NCBI GenBank assembly: GCA_027623015.1
Contig: JAQBVR010000014.1
Span: forward strand, 1 to 32,300
Direction: 5' to 3'
DNA: 32,300 nt
Source of the DNA: a bacterium
Lineage (GTDB): Bacteria > Patescibacteriota > Gracilibacteria > Peribacterales > Peribacteraceae
The notes beneath the pieces were generated by a model, which saw nothing but the letters and a program-made list of their open reading frames with translations, made no database searches and was not told the DNA's origin. Positions 27,178-32,300 of this stretch are shown here, in pieces (position 1 is the first letter of the stretch; each line of letters begins with the position of its first letter). The position numbers and the translations under genes were made by a program.

Positions 27178-28206
27178 TTACCACGAGAGAGATCCTTCAA
27201 ACTGCACCGACTTCTCACCATCTGTTACTGCGCCAATGCTAAAGCTTTCGTGGCCTTTGTCTTTCAAATGTTTCATCACATCATCGACTGCATCGGGTGA
27301 TACGACAATTGCGATACCCACTCCCATGTTGAATGTTTTCATCATCTCAGCGTCTTCTACTGAACCCGCTTCGCGGATCGTATGAAAGACAGGAGGCATC
27401 TGCATCTTGCTCAGATCTACCACAGCATTTTTATCTGCAGGGAGGATGCGGTTAAGGTTTCCTTGTACACCACCACCGGTGATGTGTGCCATGCCATGGA
27501 CAGCGTCGTTTCCAAAGAGTCCTTTGAGCGCATGGTAGTAGCATGTGTGTGGCCGCATAATAGCTTCGAGGAATGTCACACCCGCACACTCACTTGTTTG
27601 CAGACTGGGGTCCTTGTCCATAAGGGAACGGACAAGAGTGTAGCCATTGGTATGAAGTCCGTTCGATGCGACTGCGATGATCTGGTCACCAGATTGGATC
27701 TTCGATCCGTCGATGATCTTCGATTTCTCCACGACTCCTACGACGCTTGCGGCGAGAGCGTATACACCAGGTTCAAGTACTCCCGGCTGCTCTGTTGTCT
27801 CTCCACCAGTCAGAACACAGTCTTGCTCTTTGCATGCATCGGCAAATCCTTTGACGATCTCTGTCACTACAGACTTCTCCATCTTTCCACAGATGATGAG
27901 GTCTTGTGTGTACTGCGGAGTCGCACCCATCACAGCGATGTCATCTATAAGGTGGTTGATCGTATCGAAACAGATCGATCGGACAAAGCCATGGTCGAAG
28001 GCAAGCTTCTGTTTTGAACCTGGCTCTTCGGTCTTGAGTACGAGGATGGGGTGTTCATATCCAGGAAACTTTCCATCTACAAGTGAGGCAAATGCGCCCA
28101 AGGTATTGAGTACACGCGGGTCTCCACTATCGATGCTTTCGCTCATGGAACGCTTGGCATCATCTGCTGCATCTATATCTACTCCTGCGTCTTTGTATGT
28201 GGTCAT
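27178..28206 (-). CDS. purM: phosphoribosylformylglycinamidine cyclo-ligase
   Basis: YKDAGVDIDAAD, DDIAVMGATP, VLTGGETTEQPGV, SNGLHTNGYTLVR and HITGGGVQGNLNRILP. Confidence 0.96.
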   Translation of the reverse strand: MTTYKDAGVDIDAADDAKRSMSESIDSGDPRVLNTLGAFASLVDGKFPGYEHPILVLKTEEPGSKQKLAFDHGFVRSICFDTINHLIDDIAVMGATPQYTQDLIICGKMEKSVVTEIVKGFADACKEQDCVLTGGETTEQPGVLEPGVYALAASVVGVVEKSKIIDGSKIQSGDQIIAVASNGLHTNGYTLVRSLMDKDPSLQTSECAGVTFLEAIMRPHTCYYHALKGLFGNDAVHGMAHITGGGVQGNLNRILPADKNAVVDLSKMQMPPVFHTIREAGSVEDAEMMKTFNMGVGIAIVVSPDAVDDVMKHLKDKGHESFSIGAVTDGEKSVQFEGSLSW

Positions 28207-28240
28207 GACTCAATGCTAACATCTGAGTTACTTATTGTGT

Positions 28241-28326
28241 AAGGGAAATAAGGGAAATAAGTGTAATAATAGAAATAAGAGACTCCCTTATTCCCCTTAT
28301 TTCTTTTATTCCTCTTATTTCCTTTG
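28241..28326. repeat. 9-bp-period inverted repeat in purM/28359 divergent region
   Basis: aagggaaat|aagggaaat|aagtgtaat|aatagaaat|aagaga then tcccttatt|ccccttatt|tcttttatt|cctcttatt|tccttt, almost no loop. Confidence 0.93.
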
Positions 28327-28358
28327 GTCTAGAAAGCCAGAGGCTTAATCATTACACT

Positions 28359-28865
28359 GTGACTATGAAAACTTCGAATCGCACATTTCAGATAACTCTA
28401 CTCCTCCTCGCAGTTGCGGATGGATCGCTGGGATACCTGTTTCTTTTTGATCCTGCGACTATCAGTAGGATCTATGGAGGAGCCCCTTTGGATAACATGC
28501 ATCTCTACCTCAGTGTAGGGTTAGGGTGTTTGCTTATTACGTTTGCCATTGGTGCCTTGTTCGCATTCTTTCGACCTATTCAGAATGCAGCCATAGCTAT
28601 TCTCCTTATACTTTCGCACTTCTCTCTCTTCATCGCAGATGTCGTTGCCCTTGCACGGAATCAGATGGTTGCTACAGACCTACTTCCAGAGATGGGCTAT
28701 TACCTTACTATTTCTTTATTATTAATTAGGTTTTACCCGTCGAAGATTGAATCGAAGGATCTAGAAGACCAAAAAGATCCAGAGGAACCAAAGGAAAGAG
28801 ACATATCTTCCTTGCCATCCACATCTTCTGAGTCCTCTGCATCCTCCAGTTCTACGACTGAGTAG
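28359..28865 (+). CDS. hypothetical membrane protein with Ser-rich tail
   Basis: Four predicted TM segments; C-term SSLPSTSSESSASSSSTTE. Confidence 0.7.
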   Translation: MTMKTSNRTFQITLLLLAVADGSLGYLFLFDPATISRIYGGAPLDNMHLYLSVGLGCLLITFAIGALFAFFRPIQNAAIAILLILSHFSLFIADVVALARNQMVATDLLPEMGYYLTISLLLIRFYPSKIESKDLEDQKDPEEPKERDISSLPSTSSESSASSSSTTE

Positions 28866-29631
28866 CTACGATCTTGATCCTCTTTCCTCCTTCAGTATCT
28901 AGAGACGCCTTTTCGAGGGGGATCCTTCTGTCTTCTTTAGAGAATTCTTTTTCTACTGTATTGATCTGACCATCGGAAGAGTCTAGAACAAGTTTTCCAT
29001 TATTGAGCACGAGGGTGCGAGTTTGGAGTTGATCTACGATGCTCATGTCATGTGTAGCTAGAACGACGGTAGTACCATTTTTATTGATGAGTTGCAGAAG
29101 ATTGATCATCATGGCAGATTCCTCTGCATCGAGGTTACCGGTAGGTTCATCTGCGAGAAGGATCATAGGGTTATGCACGATAGCTCTTGCGATAGCAGTG
29201 CGCGCCTTCTCTCCTGCAGAGAGTGCACTCGTCATCGTCTTTGCTTTGCGTAGCAAGCCAAGGTCAGACAGTACAGCTTCTACGCGTTTAGAGATCATCT
29301 TCTGTGGGATGCCGCATACCTCTAGTGGAAAGGCTACATTTTCGGCAACAGTTTGGTTCCAGAGCAGTTTGTAGTCTTGGAAGACGACACCCACGCGCCT
29401 GCGAAAGAGTTGCAGTGCTGTGGGTGGTAAGCTTCTTAGTTCAACACCATCAATGATGATCTTTCCACTAGTTGCTTCTTCAGCACCGATAAGTAGATGT
29501 AAGATTGTAGATTTGCCAGAACCACTTGGCCCAGTAATACAGACAAGTTCTTTCGGGTGTATATCAAAGCTGATGTCTTCTAGGACTGAATCACCCTTTA
29601 TCACCTTGCCGACGGATTCCAAGGTTATCAT
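28852..29631 (-). CDS. ftsE: ABC ATPase, FtsE-like
   Basis: ITGPSGSGKSTILHLLIG, VVFQDYKLLWNQTVAENVAFPLEVCG, LLADEPTGNLD; start set at MITLESVGKV. Confidence 0.8.
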   Translation of the reverse strand: MITLESVGKVIKGDSVLEDISFDIHPKELVCITGPSGSGKSTILHLLIGAEEATSGKIIIDGVELRSLPPTALQLFRRRVGVVFQDYKLLWNQTVAENVAFPLEVCGIPQKMISKRVEAVLSDLGLLRKAKTMTSALSAGEKARTAIARAIVHNPMILLADEPTGNLDAEESAMMINLLQLINKNGTTVVLATHDMSIVDQLQTRTLVLNNGKLVLDSSDGQINTVEKEFSKEDRRIPLEKASLDTEGGKRIKIVATQS

Positions 29632-29674
29632 GCCTTTTATTATACTTAAATATGTGCAAGTGTCACTCTTCAAA

Positions 29675-29745
29675 GTTCTAGGTTGTATGTTGAAAGTTGT
29701 ATGTTATGTATTGAGACCTAAAAATTACAACGTATAACTTACAAC
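29675..29745. repeat. 7-bp-period inverted repeat overlapping rlmE 3' end
   Basis: gttctag|gttgtat|gttgaaa|gttgtat|gttatgt|attgaga then ttacaac|gtataac|ttacaac. Confidence 0.85.
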
Positions 29746-30329
29746 TGTTTAGATAGTATAACGTATACTTCTGAACTCCTATCCCGACTTGCAGTTGCGA
29801 TAGCCACGTGCACGTATTGCCAGTTGAGCTTCAGTTCGCGGAGAAATTCATCAAAGTCAGAACCGCGGAGTACTTTCATCACACATGTTCCACCACTTTT
29901 AAGGTGAACCTCAGCTATGTCTACGACTGACTGAGAGAGTTCGATTGACTTCCATTGGTCAACATCTTTTATGCCACTGGTTGCAGGTGCAAGGTCTGAG
30001 ATGATGAGGTCGAATTTCAAAATCTTTTCTGTGGCCAAGATCTTTTCTATAGCATCAATATCAGTAATATCTTCTTTATATAGTGTTACTCCTTCGATGG
30101 GTTCGATATTCTGAAGGTCGATACCGATAATCCTACAGCGCTTATACTGATCTGCAACGTACTGCAGCCAGCTTCCAGGGGCAGCACCAAGATCTAAAAC
30201 AGTCATGCCATTTTTGAGAAGCCGATACTTTTGGTCAAGCTCAGCAAGCTTATACACACTACGAGCACGGAAGCCTTCCTCGGCTGCACGCCGGGACCAT
30301 TTATCGTTGGGGGTGTATCGTTGTGGCAT
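29739..30329 (-). CDS. rlmE: 23S rRNA (uridine-2'-O-)-methyltransferase RlmE/FtsJ
   Basis: GFRARSVYKLAELDQKYRLLKNGMTVLDLGAAPGSWLQY, ISDLAPATSG, FDEFL. Confidence 0.94.
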   Translation of the reverse strand: MPQRYTPNDKWSRRAAEEGFRARSVYKLAELDQKYRLLKNGMTVLDLGAAPGSWLQYVADQYKRCRIIGIDLQNIEPIEGVTLYKEDITDIDAIEKILATEKILKFDLIISDLAPATSGIKDVDQWKSIELSQSVVDIAEVHLKSGGTCVMKVLRGSDFDEFLRELKLNWQYVHVAIATASRDRSSEVYVILSKQL

Positions 30330-31003
30330 CAGAGTAAGGGGGTTTTTTTAGGTATTCCTACTTCACGTGGGTACTTCTTTCCGATCTTCCCGCGTTTGCT
30401 CAGTACAAGGATCTGTCGCTTGCCCCAGTCTCCAGGAAGTTCGTATTCATATCCTTTCTCAAGGGTACAACTAAGTTCAGCCCTAGCGAGTAAGCTGTCT
30501 TTGAGTTCTTGGTCGATGGTCATGCTCTTCCAGCAGAGGATATGCCCTCTCATCTTCACAAGAGGAGATGCATACTCTAGTAGCGTATTGAGTGGAGCGA
30601 CTGCTCGAGCAGTGACGACATCAAACTGTTCGCGAAATGCGGAGTCTCTCCCTATGTCTTCCAGTCGACCAGAGAGCAACTGAATATTCTGTATATCCAT
30701 CGCATCACAGATCCGACCTATTGCATCGATCTTCTTTTGTGTGGAATCAATTCCCGTGAATTTCGTCTCTGGCATAAGCAGCGCAAGAGGGAGCAGCGGG
30801 AAACCTCCACCAGTCCCGATGTCTGCGATATTCTTTGCACCTGCAAACAGCTCCAGATCTATCGCTGCAACACTATCGAGCACGTTGCCCACCCAACAGT
30901 TCTCTTCTGTACGAAATGCAGAGAGGTTCAGTTTTGCATTCTCTTCGAGAAAGCATGTACAGAGTTCATGGAGCCGCTTTTCGAGGTCGGGTGAAATTGT
31001 CAT
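30329..31003 (-). CDS. rsmG: 16S rRNA (guanine-527-N7)-methyltransferase
   Basis: KLNLSAFRTEENCWVGNVLDSVA, DIGTGGGFPLLPLAL, VTARAVAPL, KKYPREVGIPKKTPL. Confidence 0.94.
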   Translation of the reverse strand: MTISPDLEKRLHELCTCFLEENAKLNLSAFRTEENCWVGNVLDSVAAIDLELFAGAKNIADIGTGGGFPLLPLALLMPETKFTGIDSTQKKIDAIGRICDAMDIQNIQLLSGRLEDIGRDSAFREQFDVVTARAVAPLNTLLEYASPLVKMRGHILCWKSMTIDQELKDSLLARAELSCTLEKGYEYELPGDWGKRQILVLSKRGKIGKKYPREVGIPKKTPLL

Positions 31004-31049
31004 TTGACCTATACTATAGACCTTTAGGATACTTTTTTTGAATCAATCG

Positions 31050-31168
31050 AAGAGAAATAAGTGAAACGAAGTGGAATAAGGGAATTTTAAATAGATATGT
31101 ACAAACGCCATTGAAATTCTATGCAGGGAATTCTTTTATTTCCCTTATTTCTTTTATTGCCCTATCTA
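31050..31168. repeat. 9-bp-period inverted repeat in rsmG/pyrE divergent region
   Basis: Left aagagaaat|aagtgaaac|gaagtggaat|aagggaatt; right (reverse complement) agggcaat|aaaagaaat|aagggaaat|aaaagaatt. Confidence 0.85.
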
Positions 31169-31218
31169 ATCAGTTCATTTTCTTTGCAATTAGTAATGTC
31201 CAGATTTACCATAGAGCT

Positions 31219-31848
31219 ATGCCACACGGAAAAAGAATCGCAGAACTACTCATAGACATAGGAGCAGTAAAGCTCTCCATAGATCCTCCTTTTACGTGGG
31301 CAAGTGGCATCAAGTCTCCCATCTACTGTGACAATCGCATGATTTACAGTCATCCAGTTGCGAGAAACTTCGTGGTAGATGCCCTTGCAGATCGCATACG
31401 AAGCCTTCATATAGAGCCTGACTTTATAGCAGGAACAGCTACAGCAGCGATAGGCTGGGCTGCCTTGGTGGCAGATCGTATGGATCTTCCATTTGTGTAT
31501 GTCCGATCGAAGCCAAAAGACCATGGTGCAAAGAAGATGGTAGAAGGGGACTTACCCAAAGGAAAAGACGTCGTAGTCGTCGAAGATCTCATCTCTACAG
31601 GAGGTAGCTCCATCCATACCGTAAATGCTTTACGAGAAGAATGTGATGCAAATGTCTCCGATGTTGTGTCTATCTTCACCTACGAGATGCTCTCAAGTGT
31701 CGAAAAGGCTCAGGAGGCACGCGTAAAGTTTCACTCAGTCGCTACATTTGGCACATTGCTTGAAGTAGCTGTAGAGCAGGGGAGGATGAGCATGGACGAT
31801 ATGGCAAACGTAGCCAAATTCTCCAATGACCCAAAGAATTGGGCATAA
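31219..31848 (+). CDS. pyrE: orotate phosphoribosyltransferase
   Basis: GIKSPIYCDNRMIYSHP, FVYVRSKPKDHG, VVVVEDLISTGGSS; start set at MPHGKRIAEL. Confidence 0.93.
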   Translation: MPHGKRIAELLIDIGAVKLSIDPPFTWASGIKSPIYCDNRMIYSHPVARNFVVDALADRIRSLHIEPDFIAGTATAAIGWAALVADRMDLPFVYVRSKPKDHGAKKMVEGDLPKGKDVVVVEDLISTGGSSIHTVNALREECDANVSDVVSIFTYEMLSSVEKAQEARVKFHSVATFGTLLEVAVEQGRMSMDDMANVAKFSNDPKNWA

Positions 31849-32132
31849 ATGTCATATTAGATCCATTTCAAAGTTCAGCGGGGGGTGAATCAGTGTATCC
31901 GGCTTGTATTGCAGGAATCGTCAACCAGTATGTATTGCGCGTAGGAGGAGAAAAGCCACATCGACTCAGTTTATCGCAGCAAGCTGAGGTCACAACACGA
32001 ATTCAAGAGATGCTGAGAGGTAGGCCGCATTATGCATTTATTGCACAGTATATTGCCACTACAGAAGTAGACCGAGCAGAACAATCTAATGCGCACAATA
32101 GTTCAAGAAGCCAATTACGCATCGCTTCGTAA
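31839..32132 (+). CDS. hypothetical protein (TTG start in ORF track; start uncertain)
   Basis: 97 aa ORF overlapping pyrE stop. Confidence 0.45.
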   Translation: MGINVILDPFQSSAGGESVYPACIAGIVNQYVLRVGGEKPHRLSLSQQAEVTTRIQEMLRGRPHYAFIAQYIATTEVDRAEQSNAHNSSRSQLRIAS

Positions 32133-32148
32133 CATTCTCCTTTTTACT

Positions 32149-32300
32149 ATGCCTACATTTTTAGAAACGTTAAATCGAGACAAAACAGACGGACCAGTGT
32201 TTAAGGCTTATGTAGAGCATATACATGAAGAACAGCTAGAAAACAGTCCTCAAAGGGAATCCTTTGCTCAAATTACAGTAAGGATTGCAGAGGAGCTTCG
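32149..32300 (+). CDS. N-terminal fragment of hypothetical protein (truncated by window end)
   Basis: MPTFLETLNRDKTDGPVFKAYVEHIHEEQLENSPQRESFAQITVRIAEELR open to window end. Confidence 0.5.
   Translation, partial: MPTFLETLNRDKTDGPVFKAYVEHIHEEQLENSPQRESFAQITVRIAEEL

Noticed and set aside
1-32300. CRISPR array
   Set aside because: Repeats are 7-9 bp tandem units without spacers; no 24-40 bp repeat/spacer pattern or cas genes seen.
1-32300. Alternative code with TGA as sense (as in Gracilibacteria/Absconditabacteria)
   Set aside because: Several well-recognised genes end at TGA (ribE CAC TGA, ribH TCA TGA), so the standard bacterial code fits.

Overview
This 32.3 kb bacterial window is gene-dense and uses TGA as a stop, so code 11 fits. 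The style suggests a Patescibacteria/CPR-like genome, but that is an inference from small gene set, SLH proteins and word-like intergenic repeats. Recognisable genes are a long RelA/SpoT homolog fused to a multi-TM EamA/DMT-like domain, a NUDIX hydrolase, a thioredoxin-family protein, a four-helix-bundle (23S IVP-like) protein, a membrane metallophosphoesterase, a GT-C-like membrane protein, uvrA, ribE/ribH/ribBA with an SLH protein wedged between them, a histone-H1-like Lys/Ala/Arg protein, a TrpR/YerC-like regulator, tRNA-Arg(TCG), tRNA-Gln(CTG), a second SLH protein, an AIM24/TIGR00266 protein, an M42 peptidase, a degenerate aspartokinase-like protein, purM, ftsE-like, rlmE, rsmG and pyrE. 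The strongest unexplained signal is a family of about 11 intergenic elements built from short tandem words of 7, 8 or 9 bp. Most have a second arm carrying the reverse complement of the same word family, giving long imperfect hairpins. The word differs by locus, but one 25-nt stretch is identical at two loci 13.8 kb apart. One such inverted repeat encloses the four-helix-bundle gene, which suggests a possible mobile or self-propagating system. No searches or folding programs were run.
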